From: Eudorina sp. 2006-703-Eu-15
Taxonomy: Eukaryota > Chlorophyta > Chlorophyceae > Chlamydomonadales > Volvocaceae
Length of the DNA: 64,000 nt
Direction: 5' to 3'
Assembly (NCBI GenBank): GCA_003117195.1
Contig: BDSI01000001.1
Coordinates: 1,567,765-1,631,764 of the forward strand
Positions 1-11,737 of this stretch are shown here, one piece after another. A model generated the notes under the pieces. The model saw only the letters and a list, made by a program, of their open reading frames with translations. It searched no databases and was not told where the DNA came from. Numbering within the stretch: the stretch's first letter is position 1; each line of letters starts with the position of its first letter. Position numbers and translations under genes: made by a program.

Positions 1-44
1 TGGTGGGTGGTTTGTGTATGTAGGTGGTGGCTGGGTTGGTGGGT

Positions 45-64
45 GGATCCATCATGATGGATCC
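45..64. repeat. Perfect 20-bp palindrome
   Basis: GGATCCATCATGATGGATCC equals its own reverse complement. It lies in a presumed intron of PYR4. No function is evident. Confidence 0.8.
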
Positions 65-246
65 GCAGGGGACATACACGGGGAAAAGGTACAGGGGTTG
101 GGCCCGCTTTAGTGTCGGGGTTGCTAGCCGTCCTCTTCCTGCAGTCTGGGTCTTTCCAAGGCCGCCGCAACCTCCATAACGAGCCGCCAACCACACCCGG
201 TCCGCTGTCGGCGGCGAACCTGACGGCGAGTAGGCCACGCGCCCCT

Positions 247-323
247 CCCCCGCTACATCCCCGACCTCTCCTCCCCCGCTACATCCCCGACCTGGCCTCC
301 CCCGCTACATCCCCGACCTCTCC
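247..323 (+). repeat. 26-bp tandem repeat, about 3 copies, in the intron end of PYR4
   Basis: The unit CCCCCGCTACATCCCCGACC plus 6 bases recurs three times immediately before the AG acceptor at 331-332. It supplies the pyrimidine-rich tract of that acceptor. Small differences between copies (CTCTCC or CTGGCC) show independent drift. Confidence 0.7.
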
Positions 324-332
324 CCCGCGCAG

Positions 333-2509
333 CTGCCGCTGCTGGAGAAGGTGCCCAACCTGAAAGTGGTCATGGAGCACATCACCACCCAGGACGCGGT
401 GAGTGGCTGACCAGGGCGTGCAGGGAGGGCAGGGGGTTACAGGGCGTTACATTGAACCAACTAACCCGTGTTACAAGGGGGAGGGGCACGATAGTAAGCG
501 CTTGGGCACAGTCGGTACGGATGGTTGTCCGGTCAGGTAACTGTCCAGACGCCTGCCAAGTACGATACAAACATGCAAAACGGCGAGGCAACCGTGGACA
601 AGCCTTGAGCCTGCTAGGTGATCACAGCTGCGCGAGTGCCAGGGCCCCCCGCTGCTCGGGTGCCTGTAGCCGTCCGCGCAGGGTGCATGTGCCGCTGTGC
701 AACGTGATAGGTCCGTGTTACAGTACGTAGACGGACGCCGGGCCGGTCCCCGGGTGCGGCCTCTGGCCTCGCTTACCTCCTCACCGTCGGCTGGGTTTCT
801 TCTCGCTGACCTTCTCACCAACCGTTTAAACGTACCGCCCTCCAAACCACCTGACACAACACGCGCTGCCCGCAGGCCGAGTTTGTGGCGTCCGCCCCCG
901 CCAACGTGGCCGCCAGCATCACCCCGCAGCACATGCTCATGAACCGCAACGCGCTGTTCGCCAAGGGGCTGCGGCCGCACAACTACTGCCTGCCCATCCT
1001 CAAGCGCGAGAAACACCGTGAGTGGGGTGCGGCGGCCAGAGAAGCACAGCGCCCTCGGGCACCGTCGGCCGAGCCGGGCGCGCACCCACGCAGCCACCTA
1101 GAGCCACCTACAGCGCCCTCGCACCCGCCCGTTTTCAGGTTGGACAAGCCCTTATTCATGCCCACGCAAGGCGGTCCTGACCTCGCCGTCTCGCCGCTTC
1201 CGGTCCCAGCACACGTTGAGCACGCCTGTCTCGCCCATCTTGCCCGCTCTGGCCGCCGGTCCCTCACCCGCTCTCCCCGCCGCGGCCCCTCAGGTGAAGC
1301 GGTCATGGCCGCCGCCACCGGCGGCAACCCCAAGTTCTTCCTCGGCACCGACAGCGCGCCGCACCCCAAGCACGCCAAGGTGTGGGAGCTCCCAGGGGGG
1401 GAGGGAGGGAGCATCGGCGGCACGGCGGGGTTGCACGCCGTGCCCCGGCAGTCGGGCGGGCGGAGCCGCCTCCTCGGGCCGGTGGTGGCAGATGTACGGA
1501 AGTAGTCTTACTAGGGGACCCGCAGCGTGCACCGGCACCGGCGGCAGGCCGGACGTGCCAAAGATTCCCCCCTGCGCTGCGGCTGCTGGGGTCAGGGCGT
1601 CCGCACACTGTCAAGAGGTGCCGCCCCTGGCCCCCTGCGCAACGACCGACTGCCTGCCGCCATTCACACACGCACACGCACACACGCAATTCTCTTAACA
1701 CCCGCACACACGGGACCCCTGCCCGCAGGAATCCTCGTGCGGCTGCGCGGGGATGTTCAGCGCGCCGGTTGCGTTGGGCATCTACGCCACCGCCTTTGAG
1801 AAGGCCGGGGCGCTGGATAAGCTGGAGGCATTTGCGAGGTGCGGCGCCGGGTCGGGGCGGGGCAGGGCGGTGCTGGCTGCTGGGGCGGGCGGGGCCGGGC
1901 GGGTTGGTCGAGGCCCCGGGCCCAGGATTAGAGGATCATGTTGCTACTGGACGGCTGGAGTTACGGCTATCCTTGCACGGGCTCTCCCACGGCTCTGCCA
2001 GCTCCTCTTAGCGAACACCAACAGAGCAGCACCAACACCATTCCTGATGAAACCCTTGGAAGGGTTTACCACCATTTTACTGGGCAACGCTAACTTGGAA
2101 TGCAGCGCAGAGGTCGCGTGATCCTCTCGCAACGCAATCTGTCAGCTGTTAACGTTATTACCTCTGAACAAGCCAGCCCCGCCCCGCGGCGCACGCCAAG
2201 CGTGCCTCGAAGCGGGCCCGCCGCGCTTCTCGCAATGACCCACCTGCCTGACCGAGTGCGCGTGATGCGTTCGTTGCTGCCTGACCCGCTCAACAACCAC
2301 CAACGTAGTACCCCCGGCGCCACGCCGTTCCTGCCACCCCGTCCTGCAGCTTCCACGGGCCGGACTTCTACGGCCTCCCCCGCAACCCGGACACTCTGAC
2401 GCTGGTGCGGCGGCCGCAGCGGGTGCCCGACAGCTACGAGTTCGGGGACAGCCAGGTGGTGCCGATGTGGGCGGGGGAGGAGGTGCCCTGGAGCGTGGTG
2501 GAGGCGTGA
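333..2509 (+). CDS. PYR4: Dihydroorotase, class II (3' part; 5' exons lie left of the window)
   Basis: Converts N-carbamoyl-aspartate to dihydroorotate in pyrimidine synthesis, in the plastid in plants. Exons 333-398, 876-1017, 1294-1379, 1729-1838 and 2350-2509 join in frame with GT-AG introns and end at TGA 2507-2509. Visible family blocks, in order, are [47 protein letters not shown] (with the conserved Asp), [10 protein letters not shown] and the C-terminal [13 protein letters not shown]. About 155 residues are present, roughly the last half of a usual 340-400 residue enzyme, so the N-terminal metal-binding HxH part is outside the window. The exon at 333 follows a 26-bp tandem repeat. The gene is convergent with the uroporphyrinogen decarboxylase gene. 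Identification is secure from the motif order; only the 5' end is missing. Confidence 0.93.
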
Positions 2510-3990
2510 AGACGCAGGGGGACAGGGGTCGGGAGGGGTACGGCTACGGTGTTCAAGGCTAGGGCTGCGGCCAGACCTAGGGTCCGGAGGTAAAGGGTTG
2601 AGGGTGATCGGCGTTGAAGTCAGGCAAGGACGCTGCGTCGTCCAAGGCATCCAGGTGGTCAGGCAGGGAGGCTCGGAAGTTTGAGTGCACGGCCGACATG
2701 TGGCCGCGTGGAGTCCTGCGGTTACGCAGACGTTCGTAATGGGAATGATGGTGGCGGGTTTGGTGGGCCTGCTTCTGTTTGGATGCGTGATCCGGCATCC
2801 GGTAGACCGTTCGGAACTTCGGATGGTGCGTATGCGCTCTGGCTGCGTGAGCCACCCAGCGCGCCTCCGATGGACGTGTGAGGATAGAATTGCCAGCTTG
2901 CGCCGTCTGGCGAAGACGCGCGCGTTCTTCGGGACCTCAGATCCGCCGCTGCATACGCGCAGGGCTTGCGGGAGCCGGTTGCCGCCCATGTTCCAATGTA
3001 CAGAGCTGCTTGACGTGCGTCCAAGCGATTTAAGCATTCATCATATGCACTTCGCACGGCACCGAATACGAAACGCCACGAGTGATGACACTTCGCCGTC
3101 GTTGAAACAGCCCCGGGTTGGCTCAGACTCATGGAACCGTCAGGCCCCAAGCGCGTCATGTCTGTAAGCGCGTGACACAGTCGTGACACAGTCCGTGTAA
3201 CAGTAACAGCATCTGGAAGAATGTCAGTTCCAAGATGCGGCCATCGCCCTCCTTCCAAAAATTCAACCCCTCGCACATCCCCGTGCGACTGAGCGCGACA
3301 TCCTCGCTCTGCGGCTCGTCCCTGGCCATGTGCCTGTGCCAATCACCGAGTGCGTGTTGGGGGATGCACACTCTTGTTATTCATCGTCTCGCGAAAGCAG
3401 AGCAGATGACCCCCCCCTGTAACCGTACCGACACGCGGCGCCCGACCACAAGCTTATGTCACTTCCACAGTCCACACATACGTCATCATCCGACACATCC
3501 GTCACTCCCCGGTCGAATCCTAAGAGGGCGGGCCATCCCCCTTTGACCATGATTCTCACGCAGGCCCTTCCCATCCGTGTAGCAGACGGACCTCGATGCC
3601 ATCAAGTCATCCCGTACCCAGCCCCGCGTCGCTCTCGCAGGCACATACCCTCCTTCCCAATACCCTCGTGACCCATATGCCCCCAACACCCATCCTTTCA
3701 CCCAATCAGCCCTGCGGCTGCGTTCCCCATCCGGTCATCACTCCCATGTCCCAGCTGCCGCCTGGACGCGCGCGTGCGCTGCAGCGCCACAGCGCTGCGC
3801 AGATCCGCGCGCGCCACACCGCCAACACCCTGCCTGCCGCGCTTCTTCCGAGCTCCCAACCGGGACGCGCCTAGTCCAGCTCGATGCAGCCGTCTCTCGA
3901 CAGTGCGCAAAAGAGAGACGTGGGAGAAAGATAGATGCCAGGTGGTGCGTCCACCAGGTGGCCATGTTGTGGGGGTCCACATCCGCCGCT
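2510..3990. other. Intergenic region between convergent PYR4 and UROD
   Basis: No credible coding exon was found. It should hold both 3' untranslated regions: two TGTAA motifs lie on the plus strand (3196-3200, 3418-3422), while none was seen on the minus strand just below the UROD stop. Confidence 0.6.
3196..3200 (+). terminator. Candidate TGTAA poly(A) signal for PYR4
   Basis: TGTAA is the usual chlamydomonadalean polyadenylation signal. This copy lies about 690 bases after the PYR4 stop codon; a second is at 3418-3422. Either could serve the gene. Confidence 0.35.
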
Positions 3991-6900
3991 TCACATGCGC
4001 TCGTGGGCGGTGCGGGCGACGTGGAAGAAGTGGCCCACGTGGTCCTCCGGAGTGCCCGGCAGCACTCCGTGGCCCAGGTTCATGATGTGCCGCACACCGG
4101 CGCCGCGGGCCGCCTTGATCGTGTCCATGACGCGCTTCTCGATGAAGTCCTTGGAGCCGAACAGCACGCCCGGGTCCATGTTGCCCTGAGAAGAGATAAG
4201 GGGAGAACAAAGGGTAAAACGGCGCAAGGTGACAAACGGCCATTCAGCCAAGGTGACAGCAGAAATCAAGGGGTGCGCTGCGGGATCATGACGTCGATCA
4301 GCAAGTGAGACTCGTGTCGTTGCCAACAGCACATGCCAGGCACCAAAAGGTATTCCTTGTTTACATGTTAATTCGGTGTGCTTTCCTCCGCGATGGACGA
4401 CCGGCCCATCGCCAGGTCCACCGGGGCCACACCAGCCACTCGTACGTAACAGTGCGGTGCTCTGAACAATCCTGAATACACGCATGGACGCGCTCCCTAC
4501 CTGGAAGGCGAAGCTGGTGCCGCAGCGCTTGACGCCGTCCGTGAAGTCCACCGACTGGTCCAGAGAGATGATGTCCGGCTGGCAGGCGGCCATCCGCTCC
4601 AGGAGGCCACCAGAGCCTGGCGAGGATTAAAAAGCCGGATACAGGGTGCGGAACGACGGGTCATCAGAGCGGGTCAAGGAACCTTTCATTGCGGCAGTGC
4701 GACCTTCAATAATCCAATCAATGTCAATCACATTAGAAGGCACGGATCGCGAGGGGCTAACAACCACGCGCGGTCCGAACTGCCGTGCGTAGCGCTTAAG
4801 AGGCGTGCGTCAAACGACCGCATTACCATGGATTTAGGCGGGCTCTACCCTGCATGCATTCCAAGTGCACCGGGTCGGCGCATGTGCGTGGCTGCTTCCC
4901 GCTCACCCGAGATGTAGAGGATGATGGGCAGGTTCGGGTGCGTCTTGCGGACGCTGTCGATGACCTTCTTGATGTACGGGCCCGAGAAGACGTCGAAGTC
5001 CTGCGGCTGCAGCTCCGAAGCCCAGCTGTCGAAGATCTGGACCACCTGGGCGCCCGCGTCCGCCTGAAGGATTGAGGGTGCAGGGCAAGGAGCAGCGGAA
5101 GCGGGGCACGTTGCACTGTTAGAAGCGGATAAGGGTGCGCTGCTGAGAGAAGTTCCAACAGGCAGGATTCAGAGGATGTCACTCACATCAACATTTAACA
5201 GACGGGCCCACAGGCATTCCAGCCTACACAGGTGGTCATTTGCCCCAGGACTTTCAGGAACCCCGTGCTTAAACCCATCCACGATCCCGCTCTCGTGGCC
5301 TGGCCGGGACGTCTCAATCTTCCGCAGCCAGCGCGACAACCAGGACCCAATCCTGCTCCCACATAACAGCCCGCGCCCTCCCGCGTGATAAGGTGAGATC
5401 TGAGATGCCCCACCTGGTAGCGCACGTAGTCGGCCACGTTGTCCGCCAGCTTGTCCAGCAGCGCGTGCAGCACCTCGGGGCTGGAGAACGCCATCTTCTT
5501 GATGTGCGCGAAGTTCTTCGAGGAGCCGCCCTCCACGATATAGGTGGCCAGGGTGAAGGGAGCGCCCACGAAGCCCAGGAGGGCAGCCTGCGCGTGACGG
5601 TGGGGATTGCAAGTTGATGGTTGGGGTTGACGGTTGGTGGTGGGGTTGACGGTTGGGACACGACGCATACAAGACGCCGCGTGCTTCAGCGGCAAGGCCA
5701 TCGTGGGTTCTGGCAGGGATCTCGCCAAGGCAGGCAAACCATCCCGACCCACACAGCGCGTTCGCTGCAGCAGTGAAGTTCAGACAGCAGCCCCAGACGA
5801 TAAGAGGTTGTTGTCCCGCGCACGGGGCCTGCCAGGTCCACCCACCTGGTTGCCAATGTAGGAACGCAGCTGGCGAAGCGACTCGCCGACGAAGGGGCAG
5901 GCGGCCTCGGAGTCCAGCTTCGTGATCTTCTCCACTTGCTGCAAGGATCAAGGCATGGCAGCAACCGGCAGAGAGGTGCATCAATGGTGACGCGCGCGGG
6001 AAGACCCCGACCCAGATGGCATCCACCACGCCACCACGCCGTAAGACCGCGGGACCGCGCCAGCTGCCACATAGGTCTTGTTGTGAAACCAGCAATGAGA
6101 CAGTTGTTCAGACGGTGCTTTTTCCCTGGGTTTTGATGGCCTTTCACAACCCAGTTCCTGTATGTCTACTCACCGCCATGGTGCGGATGGGGTCCATGAT
6201 GATGGGCCCAGGCGCCATGTCGAAGGGGATGTTCATGCCCGGCAGCGGGGTCAGGATGTCCGAGAACAGGATGACGCCGTCTGGCTTGAACGCGTGCCAC
6301 GGCTGCAGCGAGATCTCGACCTGCGGGCGGGCGATGCAGGCCAGAGTTGGCACGCCGGGTGAGCAGCAAGATGGGAGGAAGGCTTGGTAAGATGGGAGGT
6401 AGGCCTCATCTTACGCATGACCCGGATGATGGAGTGGTACAACACTGCAGCTGGGCCATGTCCGAGCCCCTGGCACACACATAGACACACAGACAAGGAA
6501 TGCGCTTGGTCTGCCCGCAAGTCTTCGCCTAAACCAAAAGGCTCGCGTGCATGATATGCTAGATATCAAGCCCCGTGGAAACGTTTGCCAGGGGCTTCCA
6601 AGAAAGCATCTACGATGCAGACATCAAGGCGCGACACTGCACGTTAGCCGGGCCATGTAGGGAGTCAAAGAGACCCTCATGACAGCGGCCTTGACTCAAT
6701 AGTTCCCCGGCGTCAAGCGCCTCCTACTTTGTCTGCCATGCGCCGGCCGCAGTGCGGCCTGCCGGACCTCTGTACACCTCCCTCAGCGCATCCAGACCCT
6801 GCCGCATGCCAGGGCCAGCCGCAGATCAACACCAGGTTGTCCAGCCTGCCTCGAAGGCATTCCTCTATTTGACTGGTCTACCTGGATGCGACCCCAGGCT

Positions 6901-8201
6901 GCAGCGCCCATTTCATTATCCTGTCTGCACTCGACTGAAACGGTCGGGGGTGTCCGCAAGTCCATCATTCATTGCATCCCTAAGCGAATCCACAGTCTAG
7001 GTTGCTTTGAAGCTGCAACGACGCGAAGGGGGCCTATCAGACAACCCCAGCCATGGCTCCGGAACGCGTACCCGAACCCTAGTGTTGTCGGGGCTACGCC
7101 GACCGACGGAAGGGGTTGATCCCGCTCTGCACGTGCACGTCACATGCGGGTCGCACTCCGACTCAGATCAATCGATCATCCCACTCAACAGCTGAATCCC
7201 ATCACCTCCGATCCCCATTCCCCAATGTCAAACACCACCCCGTCGTACGCGATCGCCACATTTCTTCGTCCCACACCAGACCGTAATCTTACTGCCCATG
7301 GTAAAGCTGGGTGCCTGCGCATAGAATCCTCCTGCCACAGAACCTCAGCCGTACCCAATACAGCGCCGTAGTCTGAATCCTTTTGTCCCTGTGCGACGAC
7401 CTTGCCCCACTCTGCTCATATGCTCACCGCCAGGTCAACACGCTCAGAGCGCTCGCGGAAGGTGGGGTGCTTCTTGCAGAGCTCCTGGTAAACCTTCTGG
7501 TAGCGACCGGCCTGACGCATCATCCACACTGGCGGGCGCTCCACCTTCTCGCCACGCAGAGCACGGAGCATCAGCGGGTCCTCGGCGCTGGCTGGGGTGG
7601 CGGGGGCCGGGGCCACGGCCGGCGCGGCAGTGGCGCGCACGGCCACCGAGGTTGCGCGCTGGGCCTGGCAGACGACAAGGGGCAGAGTCCGAGGGTTGCA
7701 GACAGATTAAATTTCGTGACAATCCCTCGAGAATGATTTAAACCATGGAGCGATCGTCGATGATGTGACACCGTGGTTTGCCAGGGCTGGCACAAGAAGG
7801 GTGAAACTAGCAGTGTGGAAACTATGAAGACTGAGCAGAGCCTAGATCTCCTGACGCAACTATACTGTGCTTGTCTTTATTAGCAGCATGCAAAAAACAA
7901 TTTGCGGTTTCGGTAAGGAATGTCAGAGTCGACAGCGTGAGCCCAAGGAAGGCTCCCGCGAAGTCGTAAATCTGCGTATCAATTTTATTTTCTAAGCAAC
8001 TATTTCAAGATGCAGAATACCGGTATGTCGACCCATTTGCTGTAGTTCTTCAGCGTGCACCGCCGACGCGAAGGTATTTTCACAGATTCATCGCGGCCAT
8101 GTTCGCCATACCCAGATCCCAGCCCACCAGAGCAAAGATAAGCATACCTTGAGCGTGGCCATGCGCTGAGGGCGCGCCGATGTGAAGGCCTTGGCCTGCA
8201 T
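3991..8201 (-). CDS. UROD: Uroporphyrinogen decarboxylase, plastid type, complete (390 aa)
   Basis: Decarboxylates the four acetate side chains of uroporphyrinogen III to give coproporphyrinogen III in haem and chlorophyll synthesis. Exons on the minus strand are 8148-8201, 7428-7664, 6174-6320, 5846-5938, 5414-5587, 4907-5063, 4501-4616 and 3991-4185, total 1173 bp. Motifs in order: WMMRQAGRY near the N-terminus, [13 protein letters not shown] (catalytic Asp), [26 protein letters not shown] and [15 protein letters not shown] near the end. The first about 45 residues are rich in Ala, Arg, Thr and Ser, fitting a chloroplast transit peptide. The start at 8201 is the first Met; Met14 in the same exon is an alternative. 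Length matches the family plus transit peptide. It points the same way as the DUF1116 gene upstream, with 488 bp between them. Confidence 0.96.
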
Positions 8202-8689
8202 TTTGTTTTTACAAGCTAAGACAGCAGCTGCAACTGATGTCCTGATATCTACAAAAACGAAAGTCGGCCTCACACAAAGTAGAAATAATTGCTCGAGCCG
8301 AAGCTTTCACAGCAACTGAGATGGTCTCTGCGCGGATCTGCCGTATACGTTAGTGAACCTCCCAACAGGGGAGATATCTTCCGTGTTTAGATATCCGTAA
8401 TTTGAGTCGATCACTACCCTTCAAATTAATTGATTAACTTTCGTGACCGTGTAAGTCCTGCCTGACATCGTAATGTCCAAGTTGCCGTCCACCGTGTGCA
8501 CGATGACATCGCGTGCCCAATGCCACAGGTATAATGCAATCCAAGCAGCGAAATTTGTTGGCTTTGAGCTTAAACATCTGGGCGATATCTGGATCGACGG
8601 ACCAGCGGCCAACCGTCCAACCAGGTCCAACAGTAGCAACGAAAACAAACCTACACCCAGCCTTTCCCATACTCGGGCATGTCCCGCGT
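8202..8689. other. Gap between DUF1116 stop and UROD start
   Basis: AT-richer than its surroundings and without supported exons. It must hold the UROD promoter and the DUF1116 3' end. A minus-strand TGTAA (plus-strand TTACA at 8209-8213) sits only 8 bp from the UROD ATG and may be the upstream gene's signal or chance. Confidence 0.4.
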
Positions 8690-11128
8690 CTACAATCCCG
8701 TCAGATCAGTCGATGAAACTCCCAGCACGGCCTGAGCCAGCAGCTCATCCGGCACAAAGTATACACCCCGGCCGATAATGCCTAGCTCCCCAGCCTCGTC
8801 CAAAACAGACAGATTCACAGCAAGTCCTGAGGCCGATGAACCCCACTCCCTCGCCGCGGCCTCCTCCAGAGCCGCTACGTCATTACATGCATGTTTCCAA
8901 CCTAGCGAGGACGTATTCGTCTCCATCTCCTCGACCGCCATCCCTACCCCACGCCGCCGCTGCTGCCTCCGCCTCTCCAGCAACTCCCCAGCGGAGATGC
9001 CGACGTACAACGCCCCGGGCGATCGAGGCCCCTCACCATCGGATCCGCCGGCAGCTCCCACGCACCCAAACCTGCCAGACAAGCAAGGGTGTGCCACCAA
9101 CCCGAGGGGCGCACCAGCCCCAGCGGACCGCTGCCGCCGGAGATCCGCCACCTCCGAGACCAATCCAGGGTAGAGATCCGGATCCGGATCCGGCAGCACC
9201 AGCTTCAGCTGCGCTCCGAAGCCGAGCGCATCTACGACCATACTGTCCCCAAGCGCACCGCAGGGCCTTACTTCAGCTGAAGCAGCAAGCTGCGTCGCGG
9301 AAGCTGCAGTAGCCGTGTTCTGGGTGACCGCCGCGCCCACCGGGGATGCTGGTGGTGGCACGCCACCCACGGGCGGCGCCGGCACGAACGGCGCCGGCGG
9401 CGCCGCCGGCGCCGTGAACCACATCCCCGGCCGGCCGCTCAGCTGCAACCCGACGGTCACGCCGTTGCCGCCCAGCGCGGTCACCAGGGTGCCGAGGCCG
9501 CTGCTGTCCCGGGCAGACGCCTCTGCCGCCGCCGCCACCAGCGCGCACTTGCAAGCGGCCATCCACAGATTAAGGAAGAAACTGGGGGCGCTGGTTAAGA
9601 AAGCCACCGCCTCCGCTGCGGCGGCATCTGCTTCGGCCTGTTCCGCCGCTGGCTGTGTGGTGGCCATCGGTGGTCGCTGCCCATCCCCACCAGCTTTCGC
9701 GTCCATGCCGTCAGGCAGCGGCAGCGTCGGCGGTGCCGCCGCTGCCATGTACGGCAACAGCCACTCCCGCAGCGACGCGCTTGCGGCCGTGGTGCCCGCG
9801 TGACACTCCTCCCCGGCAGCCAGGGACGCCGCTGCCGGCGGCAGCAGCGGCGCTGCGCCGCCGGCACGGCGGAGCGCGGCGCGCAGCGCCGCCGCCACGG
9901 GCCCGTGCAGCCGCCGCAGCTTGCGGACGTGGCCATGCAGGTCGTACAGGGTGCCGAACCGCGGCGCCGGCGGGGGTCCCGCCTGCAGGGGGCTGTATGC
10001 TGTGGCCGCAGCTGCCGTAGCGCCACCGGCCACGTCCTGAACCACCTGACGATACGTGAGCACATCACGGTGCGGGAGGTTACGTACCGATGCACGGGGC
10101 TGTGGATTCGTAAATCGTAACGCTCGGGAGTCCTGACCCGTCCTCTGCACAAGAGCACATGCACGGCCTGCTCTGGCAGACGAGATCCGCGTTAATCAGT
10201 GGAACGAGATCAAACCCTTATGAAGGAGCAACGGCGAGACCCGTGCCGTGCGGTGGCCCCGATCGCAAACCAGGGAGTGCCGCAGCCCTGTCGGGCCCCC
10301 GAACAGCCCCAGGCCGCGAGCGCGAAGCCGTTCAGCCGTGTCCTGGTATCGCGCATGTTACTGCAGGGACCGACAGTACAGTGTACGGCATCGATTCATG
10401 CCACGCACGCACCCACCTGCAGCTGCATGCCGGGGGACACGACGCACGCCAGCGGGGTCACCACCGCGAAGTCCTGGGCAGGCTGCAGGGACCAGGGAGG
10501 GGGTCCCAGGAGCCGGCAGGAGCCGGGCACGGGGAGGAGGGCCGCGTGGGAGGCCGCGGTGCGAACGAACTGCCCACGCAGTACAAGCGGTGTGAGGGCG
10601 ACCGCTTCAAGCAGCGCCTTGCAGCACTCGGGTCGCACCGCCGTGCGTCCTTTCTATATCAAGGTGGCCCCAATGCGGGGCAGCGCCAGTCAGCCAGCTA
10701 CCGACAGGTACAGGCAGCTCCCAGCCCCACCCCGCCCTCACCAACAGCTCCACGCCACCTCCCAGCACGAGCTCCCGCGCGGCTGCCACGTCGTCCGCCC
10801 AGCCCTCAAACATAACCGCCACAACCGCCGAGTGGACCAACGGCGCCGGGAGGATGTAGCCCCGGTCGACGGGCCGCGCAGAGGGTACGACCGTTGTGGT
10901 ATCGTACCGCGCCCCGTGGGGCAGTGACGCTGGTGGTGATGCGGGTGGCGCGGGCAGGGGGGGTTGGGTAGGCTGGCGGGGCAGCGGGGGCCCTGCGTGC
11001 AGGAGCGCTCGTTCAGGAAGGCCCGGTAGTAGGGTGCGGGCGGACTGGAGGTCGGTCCAGGCGGGCTGAACGGCAGCGGCCGCGGCGGCAGCAGCCGCGT
11101 CGACCCCCGCTTGACCTGAGGTGGCCAT
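8690..11128 (-). CDS. DUF1116 family protein (AllG/YlbE-like, putative oxamate carbamoyltransferase subunit), 602 aa
   Basis: DUF1116 proteins (AllG/YlbE) act in bacteria with FdrA- and YlbF-type partners in ureide breakdown, where the complex has been linked to oxamate transcarbamylation; the role here is inferred only from family. Exons on the minus strand are 10742-11128, 10417-10482 and 8690-10045, in frame. Visible family blocks in order: ERALLHAGPPL (about residue 30), VMFEGWADD, DFAVVTPLACVVSPGM, GEECHAGTTAASASLREWL, APSFFLNLWMAACK, GTLVTALGGNG, GMWFTAPAAPP and GDSMVVDALGFG. The protein is longer than the usual 420-470 residues because of Ala/Pro/Gly/Gln-rich insertions. The ATG at 11128 precedes an Ala-rich stretch; the frame stays open farther upstream, so the exact start is open. 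It is head-to-head with the tafazzin gene. Confidence 0.8.
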
Positions 11129-11737
11129 ACAGGGCACTGCAGCGTGGCGGGATCTGGGTCGAAGTTCGCGTTGCGCGCAGGAAAGCAGGGCTGTGGGCGG
11201 CGAGGCTAGCCGACCCCCGGGAGAAGATGGGCTGGTGGGCGGGCCGGCACGAGGATGGGATTGGGACAGCGCCGAAAGTTCTGGTCCGTGGTGAGAGGGC
11301 CTCGACCCATGCAGGCTCCGACCCAGCTTGAGACATTGCGTTCGGGATGTTGCGCAAATCAGTCCATGGTATTTGGGGCGGTTATAGGTTCCTTCATACA
11401 CAGTAGATTTCATCAAATGCAAAGGTTTTTGCAAAAGAAGCGAGAACAACATACACAGTGGGAGCTCTTCCCACCGTCACTCCACCCGGTAGAAATGCAT
11501 GATAGTGATCCCGGTCTTTCAAAAAATCGATAGATACACCAAGCACCCGTATATTCAAATGAGCTCTGAGATGGAAGAGCGTAACAACGCACCCGAAAAT
11601 CCGATCTGCGCAGCACAACCGATAACCGTATGCTGCGCAGTATTATGCCTTATTCCAGCACCCACCCGCCTAGTAACTGTATTCAATTGTGGTTTTGAAT
11701 ACCAAACAACTTTCTGTGGTCTTTCCCGACCAGAAAC
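11129..11737. promoter_or_regulatory. Divergent intergenic region between the DUF1116 and tafazzin genes
   Basis: A 609-bp stretch separates two head-to-head start codons and must contain both promoters. It is AT-richer near the tafazzin side. No convincing TATA box or named element was identified. The minus-strand frame upstream of the DUF1116 ATG stays open across much of it. Confidence 0.5.

Noticed and set aside
3505..3535. GGTCGAATCC resembling a tRNA B box
   Set aside because: No matching A box, acceptor stem or cloverleaf could be formed around it.
8778..9803. Long plus-strand frames opposite the DUF1116 gene
   Set aside because: They are antisense shadows of a real minus-strand exon with GC-rich third positions.
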